DNA of 64,000 nucleotides from Hetaerina americana. Lineage: Eukaryota; Arthropoda; Insecta; Odonata; Calopterygidae. The translations under genes and the position numbers were made by a program. Shown in pieces: positions 11,701 to 24,150 of this stretch. How positions within the stretch are numbered: position 1 is the first letter of the stretch; every line of letters begins with the position of its first letter. The notes under the pieces were generated by a model that saw only the letters and a list, made by a program, of their open reading frames with translations, made no database searches and had not been told where the DNA came from. The stretch spans positions 92,854,790-92,918,789 of the forward strand of contig JAKTNV010000003.1 of the NCBI GenBank assembly GCA_022747635.1, written 5' to 3'.

Positions 11701-12389
11701 GTTCCCGGCGATGCGTTCACGCAATGTAGGCGAGATTGGCCAAGTTTGGTACTTGAATGCTCCATTTTTGTCTTATTATGCTTTGATAAGCCCTAATCCA
11801 AAGCACTAACATAAATACGTGTCTAGGACATCATATTCATGTCAAATGATTATGAAAACATTTTAATTTTGTTACAAAAATGGAATTCTATTTTCTTATG
11901 GTGGCTTCTTCCTTTGATTGCTGTGATGAAAAAAAATCGTTATTTTTCACTCCTTAGTATCTTTATGCTAAATGAATTGTTGATTATACTCAAGAAAACT
12001 AATTTGTATTAAAGTATGAACTTTAAAATTGTGTATTTTTTGACATGCAATGCTATTTTAATATGCTGGGGAAGACCATTGATAATCCCTGCTATCATAA
12101 CTTTTATCTATCTGTAAAATTCTCTCCCTAATAACATACTATATATATAGATTTTTTCCTCACAGAAAATCTTTTGAGCAAGAAAACAAGTTAAATGACG
12201 AAATAGTGAAAGATTTATAAAATTGATATTAATGATAGAGTAAATATTATTAAAACACAAATTTCCTCGTATCAAAGCAAAGTACTCGCATACTTTCGTA
12301 TCATATATCTTTGTATCAAATAAATTTTAGCGTTGATTACCGCGGCTATCTACGTATCTTGCTAGTGATTGTGTCACCTTAAAAACACT
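11701..12389. other. AT-rich DNA without recognised feature
   Basis: No open frame, repeat or RNA signal was seen. It separates the purine island from a decayed LINE. Confidence 0.35.
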
Positions 12390-14240
12390 ATTGAGGAAGG
12401 CAACAGGACACCACCTCAAGTATTTATCTCAAGGTTTTATGAAGGACATAAGTTTAAGAATGAATCCTGGCGGCTGCGATAATCTGGGCTATGAGTCATA
12501 CCCAACAGCGAGTTGGGCAAGACTTCTGCAGTTGTCATTACACCATATAATTGCAGAGCTAAATTGAAGGCAGCAACAGGCGACTGAGTGAAGAAAAGGT
12601 GAAGAGAAAGCCAATTAGAATAGGAACTTGTAATGCCAGAACAAAGTTGAGGGCAGGGAAAAAGGACAAAATATAAACTGGTAGATTGAAAGAGGACATA
12701 CTATATGTTTTATGGGCATAAAATTATATGCATATTGTGGGTAGAAAAAATCGTTAAGAAAATAGGAATGCAGCGATGAACGAAGAGAAAAATAGGTGTT
12801 TTAGGATTAAGGAATGACTGTAGGGAGAAAGCATTAAAGTTCTACGGAAATGTTGGATTGAAAATAGCGAAAACCAACTTTACACACTACAGTAGACGTA
12901 AATATGGAAGTATAGTGGAAGATGCCCGAGGATTCAGAGAGATGTTACTTACACTATATTATTGTTAGGTACGATTTAGAAACAGCGTAATAAATTCACG
13001 CAGTTTCTGTAGATTGAATGCGGCTTCTAATAATAATTTATCACTAATTAAGTTTATTAGTGCCAAATTCAAAAGGATGCAACAGGGGAGAGAGACGGTT
13101 GACGAGATATAATAGAGAAGAATTAATTGGGACGAAATAATGTAATACCATGGTGTATTAATTAGAAATTACAAGTGAGTACAGAGTAAAAATGTGTGCA
13201 ATGGAGAAAAATGTGAACATGTCAAGAATCGAATATGATAGTATATTCTAACTCGAAAATAAAATTATAGGAACAGTTAAAAGGAAAATAACAAGTAAAT
13301 CATGAAATACTGTGGAGATGTTGAGAAGAGAGATGAGAAAAGTAAATAGAAGAATGTAAACGGAGAATTAGGTAGAAGGAAGTATAAGAAGGTGAATAAT
13401 AAACGGAGGTGGCATATTTACAGGGCGAAATAAGCGTGGTGGGAGAGACAGTGTGAGAAGATGGAGAGTTTACAAATGAAGGGTGTAATGAGTGCGCTGT
13501 GCAGAAAGCTGAAAGATATGTCAGCCAGTGTGAAGAGAATATTCGTGCGCACTATTAAAACCACGGCAGGAAAATTACAAATTTCGTCCAGAAAGTTTCG
13601 AGAGAGATGGGAAGAATACAAAGATCAATTTGCTAAGGCGTTAGGCCAGTAATTTTAGACATAGATATATACTACTATAATGTGGGTTAGGATAGCTTAG
13701 GACCAAATATACTTAATGATGAGATAGAAAAGGGATATGAAATAAGATAAGGCCGTATGGTTTGATAAATTTTCATTTAGCTAATCCATGGTTTAGAAAA
13801 ACGTGAAAGGAAGAATTTCTATTGGCTACTTTGCAACAGGATGTATTTGGCTGGAAGATTTCAGCAGATCCGCTTTAATTTCCAAGTCAAAAAAGTTAAA
13901 TTGTGCCATGTATGATAACTACAGGACAATTAGTTTGATTTCGCTCACAGAAAAAGTGGTGCATACGATCATCAATGAGAGGATGATGAGAGGAGGGTAT
14001 GGCCACTTAAGAGTGGATCAATATGATTCGGAAAGAGAATGACCCAAGTGATGCGATAGCAATAATTAGAGATAAGATCACTAATAGGAAGAGAAATAGC
14101 ATACATTCAGGGGGTACTTATTTTTGGAGATTGCGAGAAGGCGTTTGATGGAGTATATTGGATAGAAGTACTGCACATGTTGCAGAAAATAAAAATAAGT
14201 AGGAGGGAAAGGAGAGACTTATCTGTAACTTACAGATGTG
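12390..14240 (+). mobile_element. Decayed LINE, endonuclease plus N-terminal RT (pseudogene)
   Basis: The plus strand has pieces of a LINE ORF2 in the correct order but in shifting frames. RIGTCNARTKLRAGK (about 12,617-12,661) fits the start of an APE-type endonuclease. WLEDFSRSALISKSKK and NYRTISLISLTEKVVHTI (about 13,848-13,970) fit the first RT block. DCEKAFDGVYWIEVLHML (14,130-14,183) fits the catalytic-Asp block usually written FEKAFD. Homology stops near 14,240, before the YADD block and thumb, so the 3' half is lost. Many stops and frameshifts make it dead. The type resembles the endonuclease/RT elements behind the 40-kb fragments, possibly RTE-like; clade uncertain. Confidence 0.75.
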
Positions 14241-16264
14241 CCAAATCTGATCCGCTGCCCCCTTGGCGCCTTTTGGGTATGCTAATGCCGACGCCGGGTT
14301 TCTCTCCACCCGTCCTCCTTTCCCTTTCATCCCTAATGGTGCAAATGAGCTACGCTATCAGTCGCCTCCCGTGAAAACTGCTACCATAAGCTACTACCTT
14401 GGTCTATTTCCACTGAGGGCAAATTGAAATTTAACACTATAAAATTTTCAATCTCAATTTAGACATCTGAATGTTTAAATACATAACGAGACTGAAATTT
14501 GTGTAGTGATTTTCAATGCCTTCTTTAATTTGTCACAATTGTCATATATGATTATGCGAATTTCTGCTTGTTTATGATCAATTTTAGCAAAACAATAGAT
14601 TTCACAATTACGTCATTAATATTTGTACATTACTTATTGCGAAAAATTAGGCTAGCTGGGCATATTTATATTTCATGTGATCAGGATAAAATTTTTAGTC
14701 GTCACAAATTAAAAAATGATCAAATTAAGGGTACTCGCTTAGGAAATCAATACAATTACAGTAAATTTGCTTAAATTTTGAGAAGGTTTTATATTTTAAT
14801 AAAAAATAATAAATAATAAAAAATAATAAAATAATTCATTCATGTCACATTTTCAAGATAAAACACCTAGAAGCTCGTTAGGTTAAAACAATGCAATCCC
14901 GGAAAAAATATCCCAAATCTACGCATGAAGAGAATGCAATTATCTCTCTAAAGGATAATTTATTGAAGATTAAGTATGGAAATGCACGTAGATGTGGTGT
15001 TCAAGCTCAGTTACGAGCCCTCCGGTGAGGCCAACTATTTTAAGACAATGGAAATGGAGCGGATCTCACCGGAGATGGGTACAGTGGGCAACGGGATGAA
15101 TTACCCTCAGTAGCACCGGGGGTCGCAGCGATAGCCGAATTTTTTCCCAGAGAAAACACTTAAATATCATTAAATTGGACAAGAGATATTTCCTTCTTGC
15201 AGGAGTAGAAACAAATTTTTAGATAAGGTATGTTTCAAATTTTTATGCAGGTTGAATTTCCTGATATTATGCTTTTGAAGCAGCCATTTGGCTGTAATTT
15301 GATACCTAGAATAAAATAAAGAAAAACATTCAATTTGATTTAACCTAATGTAGCGCTGAAATGTACGGGTGCATGTTCTAGGTACTCAGAATCGTCTATG
15401 ACTAATGTACATGGAATTTAATCTCGCACATACTTTATTGCCAGTTTTATTTATCTATCTAAGTTACAGCGAAATGAAATTGTATAATTGAAAATTAAAT
15501 TTTTACCTCCTTGCAATAAAGAGGACTTAAAATGCGTAAAATGTAGCACAGCCTTATGTAAAGCAGAATGATATGTCTTTAGTTGCTCCGGTGGCGTACG
15601 CATGCCTCCCTTTAACACTCAGATTCGTTTCTCACATCACCTTCTCGGTCTTTCGAATTATATATTAATCAAGGAAACTAATCCTGGAATTGGAAAAAAA
15701 AACTTGGTGAATGCCTGAATTTGTTTAATATAAACCACTTTTCCGAAGTGTAAATTTTTCTTCCGGTACCAAAGTGTTCATACCGTATTAGTAGAATTTT
15801 GTTTTTGTGGAAATTTTATTTTAAATAAATATAGCAATTTGATAAGCTGTATTTATATTCATGAAGCTTTGAATTGATGCAAATCAAGTGTCTCTGATGC
15901 ATGAAATCACTCGGTTAACTGCAAAAGCGCACTTCTTCGAGAAACTCTTTTTGGATAACCGTGGAATCTTGGCAGATTTTTTTTGCGTAAGCAGCTGAGA
16001 ATTGAGAAGATTCCTCGTTAATGACTCTCTTCTTCTCCATGAATCAATGTTATTTACCGAAACCACAGAATTCCATTTTGGAGTCTCATTTCGCATTTAC
16101 TCGTATACATATGTGAATTCTCCAAATATATGTTTATATACCCTACGATAATCGTTATGTCCATTGGATTACCCCAATGACGACTGGAACTTGAGATGAA
16201 ATTTTAACATGTCTTATAGGCGTCTCCTTAAACGTACCCTTGCGCTTATGTGCTTTCATTTCGT
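14241..16264. other. AT-rich DNA with a GC-rich patch at 15.0-15.13 kb
   Basis: Mostly featureless AT-rich DNA. At 14,990-15,130 there is a GC-rich stretch with a short inverted repeat, CTCCGGTGAG and CTCACCGGAG, about 35 bp apart. It resembles no family I can name but could be a repeat fragment. Poly-A/T runs (14,800-14,830) consist of AATAAT-type units. Confidence 0.4.
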
Positions 16265-17245
16265 AATCTCCTCTCATTTTAACGACCCCCTTTCCAAGCA
16301 TCCCACCCCCCTGCTCCATAAGACTTCCCTCCAACCCCTTCATTCCCGTCACCCCTCCGCGTGTCGCCAGCCACTTCAAACGCCCTCACATCACGCACCT
16401 CCCCCCCGTCCCGCACTCGCTTCCCCTTGGCCCCACCAACAGCTCCACGCCCTCCTCCTCCAGCGACCCTCCTCTCTCTCCACCTCGCTCCCTCCCAACC
16501 TCCCCATTTCCATCCACCCTTCATCCACACTCCGAAACCCCAACCTCCCCCCTTCCTTCACTTCCACACCTCCGTGCGAGGCATCCTTCTGAGAGATCTC
16601 ACCTATTGTCGCTGTAATTGAGTTCCCTTTGCAGCGCGCCACGTTGCCTTTTGTCACCTCAATCCATTTAACCCATCCCCACTCTCTCCCACTCCTCTCC
16701 CGTCATCTCCTCCACCTCCCCCTCTCCCTCTGCACAGACTCAAAATGTTTCTCTCTCTCCCCGGCTATATTCCGCCTCAGCCTCTCCTCCATCCCTCGCA
16801 CTCACATCTTTCCTCTCCTATCCCTCCCTCCCACTGCTCAAACTCTAAAACTCGTGCCCCCCACTGCTCAAGGCTACCCCACCCTCCGCGAGATCTCCTC
16901 TACCCTTCCCCCCCGCAACAATTCCAATCTTAACGCTCCTTCCAGGCCAGGCCCTTCCTACGCCTAGTTCCCACAATCCTCTGCTTCAGCTGCCGGCAAT
17001 CTTTGTTCTCCCAACCCCTCACCCCACCGTCCCCGGCCCCTCCCATCGTCACCTCAACCTCTTCATCCATCCGCCCCCCTTCCTCCCTTTTGCATCCCTC
17101 TCTCCGCGCTCCGTTTCCTCTCTCTCACTCAACCCCCCCCACCCCCATCCACACTTTCCCGCTACAACCCACAGTCACCCACCTCTCCCATATCCGGGTA
17201 TTATTTGCTCTCCCCTCAGCCCTCCTACGCGACTCTTTTTAAAAG
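16265..17245 (+). other. Longest polypyrimidine island (about 1 kb)
   Basis: The + strand is C/T-rich for nearly 1 kb with a short interruption near 16,580-16,640. Frames at 16209-16592, 16629-16967 and 17003-17242 are low-complexity Pro/Ser/Leu translations without domains. CpG occurs, unlike in the AT-rich flanks. Confidence 0.75.
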
Positions 17246-18040
17246 CGTTTATCCCATAAAACACGCATACGGCTTTACTCGGCCTGTTTGTGCACTTACT
17301 AAAATTAAAACTGTGGCTAAACCACTTAGAGTGGAAGCCTTCGACTCAAATCGACGCAGTCGCATGATGTAATCCCGCAACTGCAGAGGGCATTGTGTTA
17401 GTTCTCCGACACTCGCGGTGCGGTGGCTGGGGTTGGACTGTGACTGCGTTCTCTTTTTGTTGCTCCTTCATGAACGCTCTTAAGACGTCTGTGGTATTCT
17501 TATAACTGTTTCCCTTTAACCTTTTGTCACAAACACATTTCCCCAATCATTCCTTCCTACAATGTTAATGTTGTATGAGCTTTTTCATAAGATATTTTCA
17601 AAGAGAGAGAGAAAAAGTATTCGTATCACCTGTAAACCACATATTCTGCTAATAATCTGTTAAATATTTTCAGGGTACACCCGTAGGTCAAGAGTGTCGA
17701 ATGTCGAACAAATTTTTTTTTAGTGTGATTTAGTGACCATCACCATAGCTTATCTTTGCATCAATTCCTCATGATGTACGAGTACTATACTCTTTAATAA
17801 TTCCTCGACGGTAGCGCTGCCTATCATATTAATCAGGGAATTTTGTGTTCAAAAGGAATTATGTAACTAATAGTGGCACCCATAGACGAACCAATTAATA
17901 GCGACACAATTTATTTTCTCTTAAAATTGCCATAGATTAGTCAATAATAAAAGCTTCATGCGCGTAGTAAATTTCCTTCCTAATCTTCTCGCTTAATTTC
18001 AATGAAATGGTTGACTACAAGAATTAGGTATGTTATTAAC

Positions 18041-18043
<3 letters not shown>
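17246..18043. other. AT-rich DNA without recognised gene
   Basis: A 66-codon minus frame (17346-17546) has no motif. A short GA run lies near 17,600. No other feature was seen. Confidence 0.35.

Positions 18044-18102
<59 letters not shown>
18044..18102. repeat. (AT)n microsatellite, about 59 bp
   Basis: Uninterrupted AT dinucleotide repeat in AT-rich DNA. No adjoining transposon end was recognised. Confidence 0.95.
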
Positions 18103-18105
<3 letters not shown>

Positions 18106-18654
18106 CTTCAGTCTAGATTCCCTATTTTGATTCTTCAGATGGATGGAATGCCAAAGCTATAGGAAAATGATGTTAATCTTTTTAATATCGAATTCCTAAC
18201 TTTAATTCGAGGACCCGGTGGAAAGAAACTGAGGAATCGAAAATATTAAATTGAAAATAATGAAATAGTACAAAAATATACTAAATTAAATGAAGAATTT
18301 TCATCCCTTTGCAAGTTTTAAAAGAATTTCGGGCTCCACCACTACCAAGATTAGAACTGCAGGAGAATTGACTTCATTTGTTGTATCCTTCACCCTTCGA
18401 GAGCACGGACATATTTTAAATGAAATTCTTGAGGAGCGCTCACGGGATAAGAGAAAACCTTCCGCTTCCACTGCGGTCGCTGTCGGGAATTCCGAAAGAA
18501 TTGCTTGGTCCGAAAAACCCGAGAACAAACGGGGACGGAAGGAAGGGTGTAAGCCATCAAACCCTTCCTCGCCCCGTTTTCGGATCAGGCAATTCCCCCG
18601 AGGGAGCAGGACTACCTCCAGCCATGACTAAACTCACTCCTTCCTGTCGTTAGC
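18103..18654. other. Mixed-composition DNA without recognised gene
   Basis: A 113-codon plus frame (18290-18631) and a 75-codon minus frame overlap. Neither has a recognisable domain. GC rises toward the pyrimidine island that follows. Confidence 0.35.
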
Positions 18655-19105
18655 GTGGAGGAATCCGCTCGTGTGCTCATTACGCTCATTTCGCGTCTCC
18701 TCGCATTTCACCGACGATATTCTCTCTCGATATCCTTCCCTTTCATATCCCCGTTTTCCGGCTCATTCATGTCAAAGTCCTACACCATCCCTCGCCTCAA
18801 ACACCTCCCGGGGCTTCCTTTCGGCCTCGATCGCCCTCCCACCCCTTTCCTTCTCCCACGCACCCACGACGAACTCACTCCGCTCGATTTATATCTGCAC
18901 TTCCGCCATTTATTACAGTGTGCCTGCCACCCTGCTCAAACCTCTCACGTTTCACTCTCCGTCCATTATGTGAAGTTTTTCTCCCCAAGCTCCCCTTGTT
19001 CTTCCATCTCGTCCCTTTTCCGTCTCCACCTGCCAGTCTCCCTCTCGACTCTGAGGCTTTCTCCTTCACCCTCCCTCCCCTCCCATTTCTCTTTCCGGAA
19101 TTAAT
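18655..19105 (+). other. Polypyrimidine island
   Basis: About 450 bases of C/T-rich + strand. Overlapping open frames (149 codons at 18655-19104 and 100 codons at 18671-18973) result from the lack of purines and carry no motif. Confidence 0.65.
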
Positions 19106-19745
19106 AACCGCACTTCACTCATATCTTACAATGTGTACGACATTGCCTTTCACGATTCATTGGCTCAGATTTCATCTTGCCTATTATCGTGGTTGTTTGC
19201 ATTTCATAAACTTGAATCGAGGTTTCTAAGACGAATTTATGTTTCTGGTCTAATATTAATTAAGTTTTTATGGGCTGGTTCTAACAATATCTGTTAACTA
19301 TGAAAAATCTTAATTTTTTGACTGATAATATCTCTTTGCAGACCAGTTACATGGAAGTGTATGCAATCAAATGTTTTCAGTCCTTTCTTTGATTCCAAAT
19401 CTGGCGTTTTCCTCTTGTAAAGGAAACATTAGGTATTCTTGTTAATACTTTTTAACTACGTAGATTGAAGAGCTGGGTAATAAATTAGAATGATGAGATG
19501 GCTAAATTTAAGAAATCTGAAATTGGAAGCAGTTTTCTTCTTGGATCACGGTACAATCTTGCATTTATTTTTAATATGGGAAAGAGTGTGTTATAGACGG
19601 GCATATTTTACTTTAAATGATACTGAATTTTTTATATTCGTTGATGACAATTCATTTTACTCAATATTTCAGCTACTTTGACTCAACTAAATTTCCTTCA
19701 CAATGTCCAACCTTAAAGTAGAATGTAGAACAATACGTACATTAA
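19106..19745. other. AT-rich spacer between two pyrimidine islands
   Basis: A 63-codon frame (19490-19681) shows no motif. Nothing else was identified. Confidence 0.35.
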
Positions 19746-20300
19746 GATGTCGCTGTCATTCGTGCGTCTCTCCGTGTCTGCTTCCGCGTCTTCATTTCCA
19801 CCTAATCGCACGCTCGTAGCTCACTTCTCCCTTCAAAACCTCTTTGTCTTGCGTCTGCCTTTCATTTTCATGCCACATCTCCGTCCATCCGCTTTGGTTT
19901 ACTCCTTTACCCACTCTACCCACCCTATTTACGCCGTTATTTCTACCTTCCAAGTATGCCATCTACATCTTTATCCTCTCTTGCCATATCTTTCTCCATC
20001 AACTGAGTTGAATGAGAGAGCGAGTTAAATGTATGAAGGAACCATATAGTGTCAGTTCGGCCTGAAATATAGACTCTTTTGTGTCCGCTTATCTTTCTCT
20101 CTTGTCCTCTTCTCCGCTCCCAACCCCCTTCATTTCGTCCACACCCCCTCCTCCTCCCTTTACAACTCCCTGATATACACTCAGAACGCCCGTCCCACAC
20201 TCACTCTGCTCACTCTTCTTGATTTCATCCCCTTCCATCTCCCGCACTCCCCTTTACCCTCCTGGTTCTTCTCCCATGTACTTTGCGGGACGTATTTTCC
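19746..20300 (+). other. Polypyrimidine island, weaker skew
   Basis: C/T-rich on the + strand, densest at 20,090-20,290. No protein domain occurs in the frames at 19747-20028 (plus) and 19943-20200 (minus). Confidence 0.55.
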
Positions 20301-20930
20301 CCCAAAATTCCTCTCTGAATCGCACTTGTGGAATACGATTTCAGCGACTTACGTAATTGCGGATCGCTGTGAGCTGTCTTGCAAAAAAACGTTATCCTCT
20401 TGAGTTCCCTGCGCCTGGTTCTGACGGAATCGGAGTCGAAAAGAGGCTTTTCATAAAATATTTATTTCAATCGTATAAGAAGTAGGTAATTGCTTGAATA
20501 TACGGAAGTTGCGGGGTTAATTTACCCTCAAACCTCATCCTGAGTGCAAGATAAGGTTGTATCTTTTTTATCAAGTGAAATAAACGGACATTTATCCTTA
20601 TCGTATTTTTTGTCATCATGTAATTAGGACGCTTGAAGATATAGGTAGCCCTCAGAACTGAAATTATGACGCTCGCAGTAGTCACCATGCCTTCGTGCAA
20701 AGCGTTTGCTGTTGATAATTAGTGAGAAATGGAAGTAATGAAAACATGCCATTGACTAATTTACAAAAAACTAGCCAACCGTTATCGTATAATATTCATA
20801 CATTTATTATTATACAAAAGGGATAATACTACACTCTAAAATCGGAAATTTGGACCGATAAGTAAAGTTAGAGTTCACTTGATGCCAACTCATGTTTATT
20901 GTGGATTTCTCTCACATTCAAAGCTGACTG
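20301..20930. other. AT-rich DNA without recognised gene
   Basis: A 77-codon minus frame (20467-20700) has no motif. Confidence 0.3.
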
Positions 20931-21005
20931 ATTTCTTTCTCGGTACCAAAAGGGGTTTACCAGGAAGATCTGGATCCCGAAAACATCAAACTAATTGAAC
21001 TTGGA
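20931..21005 (-). repeat. Short relic of the SINE seen at 62.6-62.9 kb
   Basis: The stretch CAGGAAGATCTGGATCCCGA (20,960-20,979) matches CAGGAAGATCTGGTACCCGA at about 62,751-62,770. Weaker similarity extends about 25-30 bases to either side. The tRNA-like head is not present. Its orientation is inferred from the better-preserved copy. Confidence 0.5.
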
Positions 21006-22329
21006 CGAGAATTTGTAGGGGCAGCGTCCGAGTTTTAACCAAAATCATCCAATCAGTGGCCAGCTCAAGATGGCAAATTTCATCGCATAATATCTGGTAA
21101 TTGTTACTTAATCATTCCCTTTTGCGTAATTTTACTTTGCTACAAATGTACAGTACGCTCCTATACATTGACTTTTGGCATATAAAACGTTGAGAAAAAA
21201 TTTTCTTTTTAATTGATAGGGCATTTGCGCGTCTGCTTATTTGACATCATCTCTTTCAGATATATTTATTGGAAAGGTTACTATCTTTTTTATCCTCGAA
21301 CACCGAAATTCAGCCTGATGTTCAAGAACGTCTATCCCTAAACTCTTCTTTCTTCAATCTATTAGGCCTTCATACATTTCAGACTATTTATCACACCTAC
21401 GCTTACTTTTCCTCCTCGTTTCTCTTGCTGCCCCCCCCTCTCTCTCTGTCTCAACAGAATCAGTTCCAAATGCTCCCCTTATCTCCGTAACTAAGTTCCC
21501 TTCCTCTCCGACCGTATTCAATCATTCCTCATTTGATTTCTTCTCTCCATGAAATCGTCTCCATTTAACACCACGCCCACATCTCAAACTCTTCTGGCCC
21601 AATCAGTTCATCTTTAATCGTAACTGATGGATCATTTCCAAACGTTCACCCCGACTCATTCATAATTTTCTTATTGTCAAAGTTTCACCTAAGCTTTCAC
21701 ACTTCATCCTTAAGATTCAATTATCACCCCTCAATCCAAAGGCAGGGGTTTTTTGAAGCCTTGTTCCCAAATCAGTCGCTCATATTATACTATTTCTTTA
21801 ATTTTGGAATATACGTATAGTTCACTGTAATGTGATCATGGGCGTTTGCAAATATTTTCCATAAAAAATATGATAACATTAAAATTAACTTTTAACCTGT
21901 ACGAATCTATTGCCATTTTTAAAAAAATCGGGCAGGGTTCGTCTGTTGGAACGGTAAATTGACCGAATAGAATGTTGCATTTAAGTGATAGTTATCCCTC
22001 TGTCATTTCTAATTTCTTAAATGAAAATTCCATCGTTGATGAGTCTTATGACATCCCGGAAACTCTAGAGTCTAGGCAGTTTTTTCAGCTTGTTTGAAAG
22101 CTCTCTCTCTATTACGCTTTCGTGGATTTGGACTGGAGTGAGGTGGGCAAGAGAACTAGTCATGAGGAAGAGGGAGGCTGAGAGGAGGAGAAAGAGGGAA
22201 AGACAGTGAGATGGGTATACGTCGGAGATAATCAACTTGAGAGCGAGGCTTGCGGCGCAAGCAGGGGGTGACACAAGCGATTCGAATTACTCGCTCGAAT
22301 GGGAACGGTGCGGACCCATTGTCGGAATC
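21006..22329. other. AT-rich DNA with a short C/T patch and a purine patch
   Basis: C/T-rich at about 21,390-21,490 and purine-rich at 22,130-22,215. The frames at 21269-21490 (plus) and 22065-22274 (minus) are products of this skew. No gene is recognised. Confidence 0.35.
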
Positions 22330-22700
22330 CTGCCGCACCTTACCCTGGCCGCCGCCTCTCCCTCACTCGAACCCCTTCGCCGGCTCCCGTCTTCCTTTAC
22401 AGCTCCCCCAGCCCTTCCATCCACTTCCCTCCCTTCTGCTCTCTCTCATTGCCTCACGGTCTAAACTCTCGTGTCTCCCCAAAGTAACGCCCTTCCCCAA
22501 CCTACTCCAGTCCCTTAACCCCTCCACCTCCTTCCCACCAATCCCTCCTCCCACTCCGGTCCGACCGACCATTATACCGCGTGCCCCCTCCAATGAGTAC
22601 CCGGCACTCCCACGCCTTCGCTTTGGGGAGAGTCTGAAGGAACGCCTACCACGTCTCCACGTCCGCACTCCCCATTCTTTTTATCGCGGCCCCTGAGCGA
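22330..22700 (+). other. Polypyrimidine island
   Basis: C/T-rich + strand with CpG. Three overlapping frames (the longest 148 codons, 22250-22696) have no domain and arise from the composition. Confidence 0.6.
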
Positions 22701-23455
22701 ACGCGTAAATCTCCTTTCAACCACTTTTCCGCTGGAAATATAGGTTAACCGAGAATGCGAATGTAACTTTTAAGATTAGCCCGATTGAAATGCTTTGGGG
22801 AGAGTAGGTAGCCGACCTCATCCTTGCCACCTGCAGGTTCGAGAAACTTACTTGAGAGGGAGGAGAAGTAATAATGATCGTTTAATTATGGCCTTAATTA
22901 CTGTGTGGAGAGGATACTGAGACATGAGGCCGCATTAACCTGACCAAATCAGTGTATTAATAAAAATGTTGTAGGCTATGCAATATAATGCTATATATAA
23001 TGCAATATTGGCTATTAAATGCGTAAACTACAGGATAATTCAATAAAAATAATGTGAATCGCAAAGAAAGAAACAGCCCTGATGGTCGTGACGTTGGCGA
23101 ATGTAAACCAAAAGGATACATTTAATGAGTATACTGAAAATGGAGACTACCACTAGAATAGATAATCCATAGATTGAATATTCTAAAAAATCAACGTAAA
23201 ATGTTTCATCTGAATGCAAAGGCTTACGGGTCCTAGGGGAGCACACGAAAGTTATTAAGTCCGATGCAGGTTAGAGAAAACCCCTGACTCGATAAGGGAC
23301 TTGCGATGTTTTCTCCTTTTTGCTGAATATTCGGAGGCACATTAGTGAAGCAGATTAAATACTAACCGAATGTCAACTTGATCAGAATATAATTTGGAAG
23401 AAAAGGAGGAACACTAAGGTATTACTACGGGTTCTAGGTTTTTAGATGAGTGAAT
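22701..23455. other. AT-rich DNA without recognised gene
   Basis: A 68-codon minus frame (23040-23246) is hydrophobic at its centre but unrecognised. The last bases may hold eroded 5' sequence of the adjoining LINE relic. Confidence 0.3.
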
Positions 23456-23460
23456 TCCCT

Positions 23461-24150
23461 ATCCTAGAATACTCCTCCATAGTATGGGATCCATATGAGG
23501 TGGGACATATTAAAAAGATAGAAAAAGTTCAAAGAAAGGCATCAAGATATGTACTCGGAAGGTACAAAAAACAGATAGTGTCACAGAAATGTTAGATATA
23601 CTGAAATGGGAGAGTTTGAAAAATAGAAGAAAAAGGAGTAAGTTAGGCGCGATGTATAGAATTGTTAAAAAGGACGAAGCGTGGGAAGATTTATGGCAAG
23701 GGATAGAAAAGCCTAACTTTAAGGGAAAAACGACCATAGCCTCAAAATAAAAATAAGGACTCAAAAAACAAATAAGAAAAAATACTCTTTTTTAAATATA
23801 ACTATTATTGATTGGAACCAGCTGCCTGGAGGTTTGTTTGAGCCCTTTCCATCCAATTTTAGAAGTTTTAAGTTGAAATGTAAAGCAGCCACTGGGTAAT
23901 AAACTTCGTTGTAGTTATGAATTTATTGTTTGTATGTGATGTGAACGGCATTTTGTATGTGATGTGGAAGTTTGTTTGTATGTGATGTGGAAGTGTCATT
24001 ATGTAAAAATATTTTGTCTCTTATCTGTTTTTATGTGTTCGTATGTAATTTTCGTTGTTAGTAGTTATCTTTGACCTAACCTGACCGTTGCCACCAGGAA
24101 ATTTGCCTGATTGCAACGTAATTGTGTAAATAATAATAATAATAATAATT
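23461..24150 (+). mobile_element. LINE 3' end (jockey/CR1-like), frameshifted, with (AAT)n tail
   Basis: From 23,464, one frame reads LEYSSIVWDPYEVGHIKKIE, then VQRKASRYVLGRY. After a frameshift near 23,575 it continues MLDILKWESLKNRRK and SKLGAMYRIVKK. Further on, IDWNQLPGGLFEP (about 23,809-23,848) fits the usual C-terminal WN.LP block. This order is typical of the C-terminus of jockey/CR1-type ORF2, after the RT domain. A 3' untranslated region follows and ends in an (AAT)n tract at about 24,127-24,150, as expected for LINEs that end in short tandem repeats. It is 5'-truncated, with stops, so non-functional. Confidence 0.75.
23921..23998 (+). repeat. Tandem repeat inside the LINE 3' region
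   Basis: Three imperfect copies of a unit of roughly 26 bases containing TTTGTATGTGATGTG followed by GAA or GGAAG. Tandem repeats in a LINE 3' untranslated region are not unusual. Confidence 0.7.

Noticed and set aside
11062..11765. Open frames of 140 and 197 codons on the minus strand
   Set aside because: They lie in a G/A-rich (+) island; the translations are Pro/Ser/Thr/Leu low complexity in overlapping frames, as any C/T-only strand gives. No domain.
16209..17242. Chain of open frames (127, 112 and 79 codons) on the plus strand
   Set aside because: Polypyrimidine composition without stops, not coding sequence; antisense frames are open as well.
23921..23998. CRISPR-like array from repeated TTTGTATGTGATGTG units
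   Set aside because: Only three imperfect copies inside a eukaryotic LINE 3' region with near-identical spacers; a simple tandem repeat.
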